From Nageia nagi (Eukaryota > Pinophyta), in assembly GCA_050084985.1 (NCBI GenBank), contig JBITNC010000001.1:188542001-188606000 (forward strand): DNA of 64,000 nt, given 5' to 3'. Both the position numbers and the translations under genes were made by a program. Positions 1 to 11,581 of the stretch are shown here, one piece after another. The notes beneath the pieces were generated by a model. The model was not told the DNA's origin, searched no databases, and worked only from the letters and a program-made list of their open reading frames with translations. The first letter of the stretch is position 1. Each line of letters begins with the position of its first letter.

Positions 1-785
1 ACTCCTTTGTCCTTCTAGTACTATAGATTCTAGACCACCTTTCCTCCGTTTTCCATTCCTTGCTCTAGCAACTTGGCAACCTAGCGATTTGAGTGAAACA
101 CTAGTACTCTCCTACCTTGGACTCCTCTGGATCCCTTGCTCTTTCATTTTCTTCTTCTTCAAAGGGCTCCTTCCTATCCTCATTTCCAATGTTTCTCGTG
201 GGAACCTTCTACAATGCTCCATCCTTGAACACAATTGTTACCTACCTAGTTCTTCTTTCATACCAAGGGTCTTCCTCCCTTCTACACCCTCTTTCATGCC
301 TAGAGTATCCATTGCTCGATCTTCCTTCTCTAAAGATTTTCCTTCCATGATGACTAGGAAAATCTCATATTAACTAGCAACGCCAATTCTTGATTATTTG
401 ATGATTCATCACCCAAGTTGAAGAGCCTTGATCAAGCTTACCAAATGACCTACTTCTCTTGTTGCCTCCTCCTTCGACAACCTTTAGCTCCTTTAAGCTC
501 TTTTGGACCAACTCACTTTGTCCTTGTCCTCCCTCTTCCTAATGTACAGGTGAAAATAGTAGGTGGTGTCTTCCAACCACTCCTCTTCCCTTCTATGACC
601 CTTTTCGTCATATAACTCTATCGATCTAATGACGACAAGAAATCTCCATGAATCCTCTACTCCTCCAACTATGAGCAATCTTCCCTTTTCCCAAGCCTTC
701 TTCGATGCTCTAATGATCACTCCTTTTCCGATCCTTCACCAAGATTTTGTTCCTGGAATCCAAAATTGTAGGGGATGCTCCTACA
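1..785. repeat. Left LTR-like copy (cut by window edge)
   Basis: It aligns with 1557-2247: both contain the stretches CATTCCTTGCTCTAG and CTCTCCTACCTTGGACTCCT and both end in TAGGGGATGCTCCT. This copy is roughly 90 bp longer because of extra sequence around 240-310. Short open frames here are by-products of the CT-rich composition. Confidence 0.6.
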
Positions 786-1545
786 TCAAACTACTAAGAT
801 TGATTTGAAGAATGAGATCCTACACACATTCCTTTCTTTCTCTTCTACTCCACAACATCTTCTTGGGACACTCCCAAATTATCTCTTCAAGTCTCTATCC
901 ACTTCCTTGGACAAATTCCATGCAAGAGGGTACTACCTTCACCATCTCCTATGGCTCTACCAACTTTATCATGTTTTCTCGTGAAAATCATCCACTACTA
1001 GTTGATACTCAATATCGTTTTCATTGATAGGATCTCATTAGCTCCCTATCTCTTAGAGAGGCTTTGCACAATCTTGTTTGATTTGTGCTCTAGCTGCATT
1101 TCTCTACCATCCTTAAGGTTTCTTGTCCATCTTTTCATTCAACCCTATCTCGCAAGTATTCTACATGTGCTACTCCTCAACACCAATTTTTGAGACTTCC
1201 TCCATGAAATATCCTACAATTACCCCTTTTCGACACCAATTCTAAAGCTCTCTCGATTAAACATTTGCCACAGTGTTCTGCAGAACAACAAAGTCTAAGA
1301 TCTCTGAGTCCTCGGCTTATCTCTTCTAGTTGGTAATGGTGTCATTGCAACTCAACTTGCAATGTTTCATCTACTTTGAAATTCCCCATGGTATTTTCCG
1401 CTTTGATGAATACCTTCTTCGACTGACCTTCTAGAGGCACTCCTCTTGAGCACCAAAAATCTTGAGATTTACATTTCGAAATCTCGTACAAATATCCCTC
1501 TTGGACACCAAACTCCAAGGCTCTCTTCACGAAACCTTTTGCAAG

Positions 1546-2247
1546 TGTTCTGCAGAACTCCTTTGTACTTCTTCTAGTACTGTCAATTCTAGAATAGTTT
1601 TCTTTAGTTTGCCATTCCTTGCTCTAGTGACTTGGTAACCTAGTGACCTAAGTACAACACTAGCACTCTCCTACCTTGGACTCCTGTTCAGCCCTTTTCT
1701 CCTCCATTTTCTTCTTCTTTTGGGGGCTCCTTCGTGTCCCCATTTCCAAGGTATCCTAGCAGGAACCTTTTGCAATGCTCCATCCCTAAGCACAAATATT
1801 ACCTATCTAGTATCCACCGCTCAATCTATCTTCTCCAAAGATCTTCCTCCATTGGCAACTCCAATGCTCTAATGATTCAATAATTCGTCACCCAAGTTAA
1901 CAATCCTTGATCAAGCTTCCCTGGTGCCCTGCTTCTCTTGTTGCATCTTTCTTCAGCAACCTTCAGCTCCTTTGAGATCTTCTGGACAAAATCACTATGT
2001 AGCTATCCTCCCTCTTCTTGACATCCTAGCGACAATGACAAGTGGCAACTTACAACTGCTCCTCTTCCTTTCTACAACCGTTTCAACCATACAACTCTAC
2101 CGATCTAACGACAGAAAGGATTCACCATGAATTCTGTACTTCTCCAACAGTGGGCAGTCTTCTTCAGTGCTCTGGCAATCACTCCTTATCCAATCCTTTG
2201 CCAAGCTTCTGTTCCTGGAACCCGCAACTGTAGGGGATGCTCCTGCA
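1546..2247. repeat. Right LTR-like copy
   Basis: Complete copy, 702 bp, with start TGTTCTGCAGAAC and end CTCCTGCA. The start motif TGTTCTGCAGAAC also occurs at 1274. The bases before the two occurrences (about 1207-1273 and 1480-1545) resemble each other, so a local duplication of about 270 bp precedes the repeat. Confidence 0.6.
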
Positions 2248-4878
2248 GCACAAGGCCAAGAAATAGTACAATAACAATGCTAGCCTGAAAAATTATTACT
2301 GAAACCCAACTAAAATCTGATCATTTGGAAGCTAACTGGAAAGGCCTCACACTTGAATTTGCACAACTTGAAATCTAGAATTTTGAAAGAATATTTAGAA
2401 GAAAAATAAGAACATACTAAAATATCAAGATAAAAAGAACTCAAATTATAGCTCTCTCATTAATCAAATAGTAGTTGATAACATATTGAACACAAATTAT
2501 ATCCCTGAGCAGTGTGGACGCAAGCATAAGGAACTCCAGGAGCGGCACAAATGTTGCACTTGGACAATAACATAATCTTACAAAAAGCACCTGCATTAGT
2601 ACTCCCAGAATCATATCCTACTTTAAATTTTATGTGGATGTATAATGCACATCAAAGTATAAATAGCCATTTATGAATTCCAAATTTAGCCACATTTTAG
2701 ATTTTGAAACTCGAGATTTATCCTGGAACACAACATCAGGAAAGTGCTCCACCTCCATTGGCAAGGTCCTGATCTCAATATCTATTATCAGTAAAAACAA
2801 AAAACTAAGATTCAATGATCTGGGGAACTGAATGAAAAATCTAAAATCCAAACTTTCATGGATGGAAATCAAGTACTTGTGCGTGAGATCTAGACCAATA
2901 AGAGTAGAAGAAAAATAATAAATACCAATAAAACACTCAATAAAAGAACAAAAACATAGTGTTATGGGATCGAACATAACAGTCCAGAAACCATAAAGCA
3001 GACAAACAAGAACAATCCTTTGAAGTCTGGAAGCCAATACATGCAAAAGAGACCTCAAGAGCATCATTGGTGCTGCAATGGGGTAAAAACAATTACCCGC
3101 ATTAATTAAATATGTTAAAAAGTGTTGTAATCCTACATACATTAACTTACTAAAAGCATATGCCCTCTACTTGCAATACTTGGTACCTTCTTCTATTGCA
3201 ATGAAAACATCCTTTATTGTTACAACAATCCAAATGGAGGAACTTTATGCTATTTGGAATTCAACAGTCATTACATACCTCTAACACACAAGATAAATTC
3301 CATTGAAAATGTTTTTTGATCTTACAACTACTCAAAAGCTCTAAACATCAGTACAAGATCAAAACAATAAATGTATTTATCATGAGTTCAATCTTAATAC
3401 AGAAACTAAATATATGTCTGAAGACTCTAGTTGCACAGGGATAACAATAATTATGTCTAAACCAGAAATTTACTTTTGTACCCTATGAATTATATCAAGT
3501 TTTGCAAAACCAAAGTATGCTATACAATTTTCCAATTTCCTATCAACAAATCTGCTTTTGATAAACAAGTAACTTATTTTTCAGAAAAGCTATTTATACA
3601 AAAGAAATCTGTAAATTCTGATGCTGATCTAGTTCTAAAATACAAAATGAATGAAAGGAAAACTAGCTTCTCTCTTTCCACTGTGAGTAAGAATGGAATC
3701 ATGGACCAATATTCCCAAGTGAAAAATGTGTGGGACTCTCTTGCCACTTGGTCAATGTCATTAGCAATTGATGGAAGGAGATTCTGTAACTTGGTTGTAT
3801 CAAATGAAAGAAAAAGAGATATGACTTTCATAAAAGTTAATACCATAGGTGATAATTTTAGCATGTTTTTGCAATTGAGCGATTATAGCTGATGTCATAA
3901 GAGAATGACTTTGCAAGTCTGGTGCAAAGCCACATGTGATCTCGACAAAAATGAGTATCCTCTCGTAACTTGCAAATATTTACTGAGTTTTTGTCATGTT
4001 TACAAGTTATTTGAATAAATCTAATTTTTTTATTATTTCCTAATCCCAATTTTTGAGCTAGCTTTTCCCGAGTCAAATGTATGTTGAGGTTTTGGAAAAT
4101 TCAATTTTAACTACTGAGGTTGATGGTATAAAGCAGAAGGATATCCATTATAATTCAATACAAAGAATACATAATATTCTTCATAACATGGCTGCAAACA
4201 GCAATCCCTTTAGAATGAACATGGACTGAAAACAAACATGTGTCTTGCAACGTGCTTCATGATTCTTGGCCTAACTGAAAGATACCATAGAAGGTTAGGT
4301 GAAAATCAAAATGTTACTTATGCATGCAATGTGAATCTAAATAGCAGTAACTATAATGAATCTTTATTCTTGTAACTATAAGTTCCTCAAAAATCCTATT
4401 CTTAAGTTCTCAGCTTCATTTGTAATCTGAAGGTAGATTTTTTTCTTCTGAAGTTTTATACGGTTTATTATAATTTCTGGATAATTTTAACACATATTGT
4501 ACTTGTTTTGAGGAAAATAGAGCAAATGCTCACTTTAATTCGGAAATAATATTTGAACAGTGATATAAACTAGAAAACCGACAAATATAACCACTAAAAT
4601 CGTCCCCAAATTGAAAAATCGGAATCTTCAACAGTACCATTCTTGCTTATCATTGACCCCAACCCTTAAACCCTATAAAGAAGGACTCTAGTTCTCCTCA
4701 CCTATCCACGTTTCCCTTGTAGCTTCGCCAGAAAAAACTATGAAAAGGGCAAAGGTCTGCGAGGTTCAAAGCAATTTCAGGAACTGGAAATTGGGGAAGG
4801 AAAACAATTTCGGTAGACAAGGTATTATATTACGAGGGCGTAAAGAATATACTACAATGCGAATGGAATGAGGCATAC
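2248..4878 (-). other. LSM2 intron 2, visible part
   Basis: This stretch lies downstream (minus strand) of the LSM2 exon 2 donor, GTATGCCT at 4878-4871. I searched by eye for the next LSM2 coding segment (the Sm2 part with the IRG triplet) on the minus strand down to position 1 and did not find it. The intron therefore continues past the left edge, or the gene is truncated. Open frames at 2630-3142 (minus, 170 codons) and 3476-3892 (plus, 138 codons) have no recognisable domain and I do not call them genes. Confidence 0.5.
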
Positions 4879-5229
4879 CATGTGTGGGTATTTCTCTTGG
4901 TCAACAACTCTTGTATTTTCAAGTCTGATGTTGAGATATTGATCCACAGAGTGCAGAATTCCCCTAATGGCCAAGTCATTCTTCAACTCCACTGTTACTT
5001 CTTTTCCTACCAGCTCCTTGAAGTACGAAAAGAATAACTGCCCACAAAAAAAAATTACAATAAATGCTCTAATCTACGCATATTCCAAAAGCAGGAATTC
5101 GTAATCATAATCAATCTTTCAAAAGCACAAAACAAAACCCTGCGCGATATGATATGATATGCTTCACAGTCAAACAGTATACTATTTAGACGAAGAGGAC
5201 AAAGGAGGAGAGAAAGGTAGAAGTACCAT
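4879..5229 (-). CDS. LSM2: U6 snRNA-associated Sm-like protein LSm2, exons 1-2 (partial)
   Basis: LSm2 is a subunit of the LSm2-8 ring that binds the 3' end of U6 snRNA in the nucleus and of the LSm1-7 ring in cytoplasmic mRNA decay. On the minus strand the coding part of exon 1 is only the ATG (5229-5227), followed at once by a donor GTACTT (5226-5221). Intron 1 is 5038-5226 (189 bp) and ends in a T-rich tract and GTGGGCAG. Exon 2, 4879-5037, is 159 bp, exactly 53 codons without a stop. Its product starts LFFSYFKELVGKEVTVELKN, has the Sm1 core with DLAIRG and the RNA-contact signature DQYLN, and ends EKYPHM. The donor GTATGC follows. This matches the conserved LSm2 N-terminus almost residue for residue. 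Residues 55 to about 93, including Sm2, are not in the window. Intact frame and splice sites favour a working gene with a long second intron. A truncated duplicate is the alternative. Confidence 0.85.
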
Positions 5230-5400
5230 GATTGACGATTCTGCAGTGAGTCGAAAGAAGTCGAATACTCAGATTAATAAGACTCTCAATATTCAGCGCT
5301 CAAACAAAATAAATTGTTTGCAATCTCCAAAAGTGGTGGTTGATTTCCTTAAAAACAAAACCAGGTCACTTCATCACTTACGTTGTAACTTCGGATTTCT
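5230..5400 (-). promoter_or_regulatory. LSM2 5' UTR and proximal promoter region
   Basis: This is the sequence immediately upstream of the LSM2 ATG on the minus strand. It is less AT-biased than its surroundings and has a TTTATTTTG stretch about 80 bp upstream of the ATG that could serve as a TATA-like element. Placement rests on gene position. No initiator or defined cis-element is certain. Confidence 0.3.
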
Positions 5401-5660
5401 GGTGTTGGTTTTATACCTTTACAAACTTGAACCTAGATTTATCTCAATAGATCTTGTATTATTTGTGACTTACAAAATAATGATTTTGAAATTTAAATGT
5501 TGACTTAATTAATTATAAGTAATAGCAAATTTCAATACCTTCTATTAAAAATACTATCATGTTGTATGAAATTGTAATTACGAGTTACAAGATCAATATA
5601 TAAAAACTATGTTTAATCATATAGTGTCTTATTTCTAGGTAAATGAGGTTAAATAAAGTG

Positions 5661-5716
5661 TTTTGATATATCTAAAAGTATTTTGATATATCTAAAAGTA
5701 TTTTGATATATCTAAA
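5661..5716. repeat. 20-bp minisatellite, 2.8 copies
   Basis: The unit TTTTGATATATCTAAAAGTA occurs perfectly at 5661-5680 and 5681-5700, and as a 16-bp partial copy at 5701-5716. Confidence 0.9.
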
Positions 5717-6119
5717 TAAATGTATTTAATAATATTGATTCAAATAAAATAAATCTTGAAAATATTTAATAAGTTAAAAGAATTAAGTTTTTCTTTGTTT
5801 TCTTAAAATTTAAAATAAAGATGAAATTATTACAGTTATTTCTTTGAATATTATAATGATTTTTGAACGTTCAAACCTATGAAGTAAAGTTGAATAGTAT
5901 ATTATAATTCATTTTGATTAATGATTCATAGATCTTGAAATGTAATAAAAGAATACGCAATAGATAATATGATACTAAATTTAATTGGCAAGAAAAAGAG
6001 TTGATAGTAATTTATGTTATATTTATTTTACTTTGGAATACTTTAAAGGGTTAAATTTGGATAAAATAAGAGTTTTTATTATTAAGATTATTTTGGTTTG
6101 TTTTATATGGAAGCACATA

Positions 6120-6345
6120 TCCTCCCTCCAAATTGGGTCATATACTTTGGGCGTTTATGCTCTAAATCTTTGGCATTTATACCTCAAATCATTCAAAAAC
6201 AATCAAGTGGACAAATCAGGGCCAAAGTCAACTAGATTCAAGCATCCATTACCAATTTTAGCTTATTCCATCAATTTCTAGCAGATTGTGTATGCAACCC
6301 AAAGATCATAAATGCCCACAATATGTTCTAAATTTGGAGGGAGGA
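6120..6345. mobile_element. Stowaway-like MITE (Tc1/mariner type)
   Basis: A 226-bp non-coding element. Its ends are inverted repeats: the left end begins TCCTCCCTCCAAATT and the right end finishes AATTTGGAGGGAGGA. Homology between the arms extends about 42 bp with a few mismatches, down to GTTTATG on the left and CATAAATG on the right. Each end is flanked by the dinucleotide TA (6118-6119 and 6346-6347), the target-site duplication of Tc1/mariner elements. CTCCCTCC termini are typical of plant Stowaway MITEs. No transposase is encoded, so mobility would depend on an element elsewhere. Confidence 0.75.
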
Positions 6346-7261
6346 TAGCCTTCCCCATTTTATGTCATTAAAAAATCTTAATAAGTATTTTACTATTTCT
6401 ACTAAATTTAATATAAGGATTATATTTGATTATATATGTAGATAAATAAAATGATATATAACAATAATAAATGCAATATTTATATATGGATTATAAATAG
6501 AAATATGATTAATCGGATGCAATATTGTATTTCACAATATACTAGGGCATGCAAAATCTATCAATTAAACATCACAATCCTAGATTTAGCATATATTAAA
6601 TTGAAAAAACGAAGATGATACTTTATACAAATATTTGATATGTTTTAACCCTTTGAATTTATCTACTAAGTCCTTCAAGGAAGCAACCCAAAAACTCAAT
6701 TATTTCAAGGGGATTAATGTTTTTCCTAGATTTCATAGGGGTTAGGATAAACCTCAATGATAATCAATCTCTTGAAAGAAAAAGTGGTAAAAGGCAAAAA
6801 AAAAAAAAATCCAAGCCCAAGAACAAGAATTAGAGAGCATCATATAGAATGGAAGATCAAAATTTTGATTAATTATTCCATGAGAGAAATCTTTCTTAAA
6901 TAGCAAGTTTGTACAATATGAGCCATCTAATCATAACAACCAGGTATCATATGAGCCACTAGATAATAACAAATAATCTACTAATAATAATTAGATGGAT
7001 CTTATCCACAAGAAAAGCTAATCTAGCTAAGATAATCACCAAAAAAGAAATATGATATTCCCTAATATCCTAGTAGATATTTAAGTAAATAAATTTTAAC
7101 ATGTCGTTAAGTGATACTAGTAGATAACAAAATACAAGTGGCATATCCATAGGTATGAGTACCAATACTAAGGCCTGATTAGGTACTTATATACAATATA
7201 TCAAGAAAACTCTACTAAAATATGATGAAACAATCACATGGGAAAAAGCCATTTAATAATA

Positions 7262-7290
7262 GAGAAAGAAGAAGAAGAAGAAGAAGAAGG
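7262..7290. repeat. GAA trinucleotide microsatellite
   Basis: An uninterrupted run of AGA/GAA triplets, about eight units, next to a purine-rich flank. Confidence 0.85.
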
Positions 7291-7324
7291 ATGAACAATA
7301 GAGAGGAAGATGTCCTCTTCAACA

Positions 7325-8814
7325 CCCCCAAGGATAACTTCTATTAATAAGTTCCTAGAAAAGATCCATGTGATGTCCCCAAATCATATAAATGTCTCAT
7401 CGTCAAATAGAATGTCTCCCAAGAGGAAGAAAGAAGTTATAAGACGTATATTGAAAATATTGCCACTTTAATAAAATGTGAGGAGGGAACAAAATGAAGT
7501 TGGTACTTATGATGATGAATGAGGTTGTGAAGCATGTTGAAGTGAAGATGTCACCAAAAATCCAAGAAGTGCAAAAGTCCCAATATCCTACTACACAAGG
7601 AAAATGGCCATGGAAACAGTAAGAAAGGGAGCCAAAGAAGCCTCAAAATAATCTTTGAGATATCCTAAAGAGAGTCCAACCGAAGATATCTATGAAAGAA
7701 TCTCACAAGAGTCTTAAAATAGATAAATAAAGTAAAAGAAGGCTCTAGGGAAATAAGAGTAGGAGGACAAGGTGGCTCATCAAAATAAGGAAGGTGCACC
7801 ATAGTAAATACCTTAAATATTCAAAATGAACAAGATATGGAGGAACATAAAATAAGGATAGGAGCTCCTCATGAAGGTCAACAACATCCAAAATATGTGA
7901 CTCGATGAAAAGAGAAGAAACTCTATCCAAAATGTTATCATCAAGTATTATCTCCAAAATAGTTGAAATTGTATGAGTATCCTATAACAAAATATCTTTA
8001 AATGGTGATGCAACATCATCCTCATTTAAAAACTCCTCGTGCATCAAAGATTCTTCATCATAAGATGATATATTCTCAAAATGTACATAAAGAATAAAAA
8101 AATGTGTATGAGTGAATGGTAGTAAATCCCAATTAATAGATGGTAAAATATCACTAGAAATAATGCTAGTAGTGTATTTGATAAGAGCACACATATAACA
8201 TAATCTAGGGTATAAAATAAGCCACTCATATGTGTAAGAAAAAGGCTCAAGAATATGAATAAGGAGACATAACAAAAGATCAATGGAACCCAAGTACTAA
8301 ACAAGATGATCTCTCCAAGCATAATATGAATCATGATCAATGCACAAAGTGATGGGAAGTGATGAAAAATACAATGAAATATCTTCCATTGTATCCACCA
8401 AATAAAGTCACCAAAGGAAATCCCCTTAAACCAAAGTGTCACAAAAAAAAGTGAGAAGACATGATAGAAAAATACCATAATCACAAGGATATTCCAATTA
8501 AAAGGGACTTTCAAAAGCATAAGTTTATGGGCTCCACCTATATGAACATAATGGATTGATGATAAGGTTCAAAACATATGGAAAAATAACTATGAAAGGG
8601 TAAATGGGACTTTATAAGTGTAGTTTGTAGATCAATCATGCATTAAAGAAACTCCCCAAAATGATGTTATTATACTATTATACAAATAATGAACCCCCAT
8701 TAAAAAATCCTTTATGATTCAAGTATGCAACCAATTTCAAAATAAAGTACTTGGAACTAATTTCCCAATGTAAAAAGTGACACCATAAATAAACATTTTA
8801 TGCCTAAGTTACAA
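7325..8814 (-). other. Possible remnant of a minus-strand retroelement 3' end
   Basis: On the minus strand a G-run (CCTTGGGGG, from 7325-7333) precedes TGTTGAAGAG (7324 leftwards), which looks like a polypurine tract and an LTR start. I could not find a matching second LTR. Minus-strand frames at 7745-7957, 7982-8293 and 8044-8520 are open but show no known retroelement motif. Otherwise no gene is visible. Confidence 0.2.
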
Positions 8815-9298
8815 AATCTAGGAAGCTTTCATAAAAATACAATAACTTTCTCAAAACTCATCGAAATGATCTTAAATTTTGAGACAAGGTGCACATAATA
8901 TAGATGTAGGTCTACAAAAACTTTGGTACAAAAATCATAACCAATCAAAATATATCATGAAAACACAACAATAGTACCAAATTTGAATAAGCTTTTGTAA
9001 AAATATCATAACTTTCTCAAAATGCATCCAAATTGCTTGAAATGTTGGGATTGGGTACACAAGTTATAGATGTGGGTCTTTTCAAAAATTGAATAAAAAA
9101 TTTATAACCAATCCAAGGATATCGTGAAAACACATAAGCAATACAAAATTTAGATAGAATTTTGTAAAAATACCATAACTTTCTCAAAACTCATCTAAAT
9201 TACCTAAACTTTTGGGAGAAAGTGCACAACTTATAGATGTGGGTTTGTACAAAATTTGGTGATAAAATTCTTAGTTAATCCAACTATATTGCTAAAAT
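8815..9298. repeat. Tandem array, about 166-bp unit, three copies
   Basis: The phrase ATAACTTTCTCAAAA recurs at 8842, 9008 and 9175, giving periods of 166 and 167 bp. Each unit also has ATAGATGT(A/G)GGT and a later AATCCAA/AATCAAA segment. Units are clearly diverged. The array stops about 10 bp before the left 680-bp repeat of the adjacent element. Confidence 0.8.
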
Positions 9299-9308
9299 AA
9301 AATAATAA

Positions 9309-9988
9309 TGTGCTCCCCAATGCATCTAGGAATCATACATATGCCAACATTACCAAGGGATGCCAATAATTACAAGATCCAATGGGTAGATATGCAATGC
9401 CTTTTCATTGGAGACTAATATTGCATTTACAATTATTAATTTCCTTGGAATTATGTATTACAATTCATACAAGTGGTCCCCATTATTACTATGATAAAAC
9501 ATACTAAATCTACTCTTAATTACCAATCTCACACCTAAATACAATTCATAACTAACTCATATCCCAAGGAGAGGGACGTCACATTCTAAGGGGTTGATGT
9601 GGAGATGTTTTTGGATTTTTGTGAGTAGCCATGATATGGAATACTGGTTCAACTAGAGAACTTCAAGAGGTCATAACTCTTTCATTTCTTTAATGAAACT
9701 ATGTCATGTAGCTTGTCAAAATATTTCCCACAAGATGCTCTATCCAACGAACAAGTATACTCAACTCTTTAAGACCTATGATGAACTCTATCCTCAAGTA
9801 CATCAAATTAACAATAAATAATTCATCCTAAGCTTGGGAGGAAGATGTCCCACTTTGGGGTCATAATGTGGATCCATAGCATCATTATATTATATCCCAA
9901 GTTACTACTAATGCATAAAAATATTATTTACAAAGGGAATCTCTAGTATTCTAAATTTATAGAATTTTATTCAAAAGGGGATGTTACT
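9309..9988. repeat. Element G, left 680-bp repeat
   Basis: It aligns over its full length with 11582-12261, sharing long blocks such as AAACATACTAAATCTACTC and TATCCCAAGGAGAGGGA. The terminal base differs (GTTACT here, GTTACA in the other copy). Confidence 0.8.
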
Positions 9989-11581
9989 GAATTTTATTCT
10001 AAATTAATTTTTTTTCTCCTACTCATCCATTCCATACCCCAAAAGATCTTGATATAGTTGAAAATTGATGTCTCTCTTGAACTTTTTAGAGGTCCCTTGG
10101 TATATCTAGAGCAAAAATTCAATTTTTGATAGTATTTTATGTGATGGAGAAGATCTGGGTTTTAACTTCTCTCCTCTCTTCTTCCTCATCCTTTCTTCAT
10201 GCCTTTCACCTAAACACTAAAAGAGCTTCTCCGTTTCTTCTTGAGGAATTTTTCTTTCCTCAACTTGATGGAGCATTTTGTAGAACATCTTCTTTCTAAA
10301 ATTTGATTTCTTTACTTTGCTATAGATCTGGCTGAATTTTCTCTTTCCATTGGTTCCAATTCTGACTTCTTCATGTGGAATGTAAATTTGGCTAAATTTT
10401 CAAAAACCCTAACGTAAAATCTAAAATCTTCATATTAAATTTTTCTAACTAGCCAAGATAATAGATCAAGATTTTTTTTAACTAAAAATGACCTTCAAAT
10501 ATGCAAATTCATTCTCCAAACCCTAAATAACTTAGTCTAGGAATTCATATTTTTTCAAAAAAAAATCTTTTTGACCCCAAATATAGCTTTTTAAGTGTAG
10601 AACCTCCTAAACCACTGGTTTAATTTATTTCTAGCTAGATCTAACCACATAGGATGGCAAGATATAAGCTATGATACCATTATAAAATCCTTAAATATCC
10701 TCAATATGAAAATTAGTTAAGAAAACATAAAATAAATATCAAATGATACTCTTAGGCATGTTATTAATTGATCTAGAGCATCAAACAAGTCACACTAAAT
10801 TCCAAAAAGTTGAATGATGCACTACTCAAGCAATATATCATACTTATGAGCCAACATCATATTTAAGAATACTTTAAGTAAGTAGAATATATCAATAATA
10901 GTATAGGAATACCAACAACTCACTTATACCAACATAATTATACTAAATTGATCAACATTGCATATATGGAGGCATGAACAAGTCAAGCGCACATTAATAT
11001 GAGATAATGAATGGAGATCAACTATGGTATGATTGTATTAATGATATATGCTAAGAAAGATACAATACCAAGCCCAAAAGAGCTCCATGTTGGCCTCCAA
11101 GGAGCTAACTATGGTACACAACTATGCAGAGATGGATAGTGCTAATGAAACTATTATAGAATAATCACACTCTACCAAATATATGGATGCCACAATGAAG
11201 GGATCCCTCATAGGCTAGCTCTTGATGAAGAGATCGAATGTGATTCCAAAATACCATTAGATAGATTCAAAGGTGGAGACTTCTTGTGGACTCTCAGGGT
11301 AGGGAAACATCATAGCATGAACACTCATCTCAATCGCATGTTAAAAGGTGTTCTAAGCCTCATGAAATCTCCTTATGCTACACACCCAAGGGTGCTTGAC
11401 GTTGCTAAGTATTTGAGTAAAGGAAGGGGTTTCAATATCAAATATAGTATATCTCTACAATAAGGCTCTTTTTCCTTTTATAACATGTCTCTAGATCTAG
11501 ATCTCACCTAGGATTCATCCCCAACTCCCCCAATTCCAACATTAGCCTCCTAGAGGCTCCAAATGCTAGACATGGGTTGAA

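Larger units (their letters stand above)
1..2247. mobile_element. LTR-like direct-repeat pair, non-autonomous element
   Basis: Two diverged direct copies of a pyrimidine-rich sequence lie at 1-785 (its first few bases fall outside the window) and 1546-2247, separated by about 760 bp without coding capacity. The right copy begins TGTTCTGCAG and ends CTCCTGCA, so it has TG...CA termini. The same termini also work on the opposite strand, so orientation is unknown. I see no primer-binding site or convincing polypurine tract next to the repeats. The two-repeat layout suggests a small non-autonomous LTR element. A plain segmental duplication is the alternative. It sits inside what I read as intron 2 of LSM2. 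Confidence 0.5.
5401..7261. other. AT-rich intergenic stretch
   Basis: Apart from the minisatellite and the MITE listed separately I see no gene, RNA or element here. The open frame 5985-6281 runs into the MITE and is not supported as coding. Confidence 0.5.

Noticed and set aside
2630-3142. 170-codon minus-strand open frame
   Set aside because: Hydrophobic and AT-driven with no recognisable domain, and it lies within the LSM2 intron. Not supported as a gene.
3476-3892. 138-codon plus-strand frame, open on the other strand too
   Set aside because: Both strands are open over the same interval, no known motif, no promoter or splice context that I can defend.
7745-8520. Three overlapping minus-strand frames of 70-158 codons
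   Set aside because: No retroelement or host motif, two of them overlap in different frames, and the sequence is AT-rich. Possibly part of a decayed element, but nothing identifies it.
10669-10680. TGGTATCATAGC on the minus strand as a primer-binding site
   Set aside because: No LTR end lies next to it and no second LTR could be paired with it, so it is mentioned only under element G.
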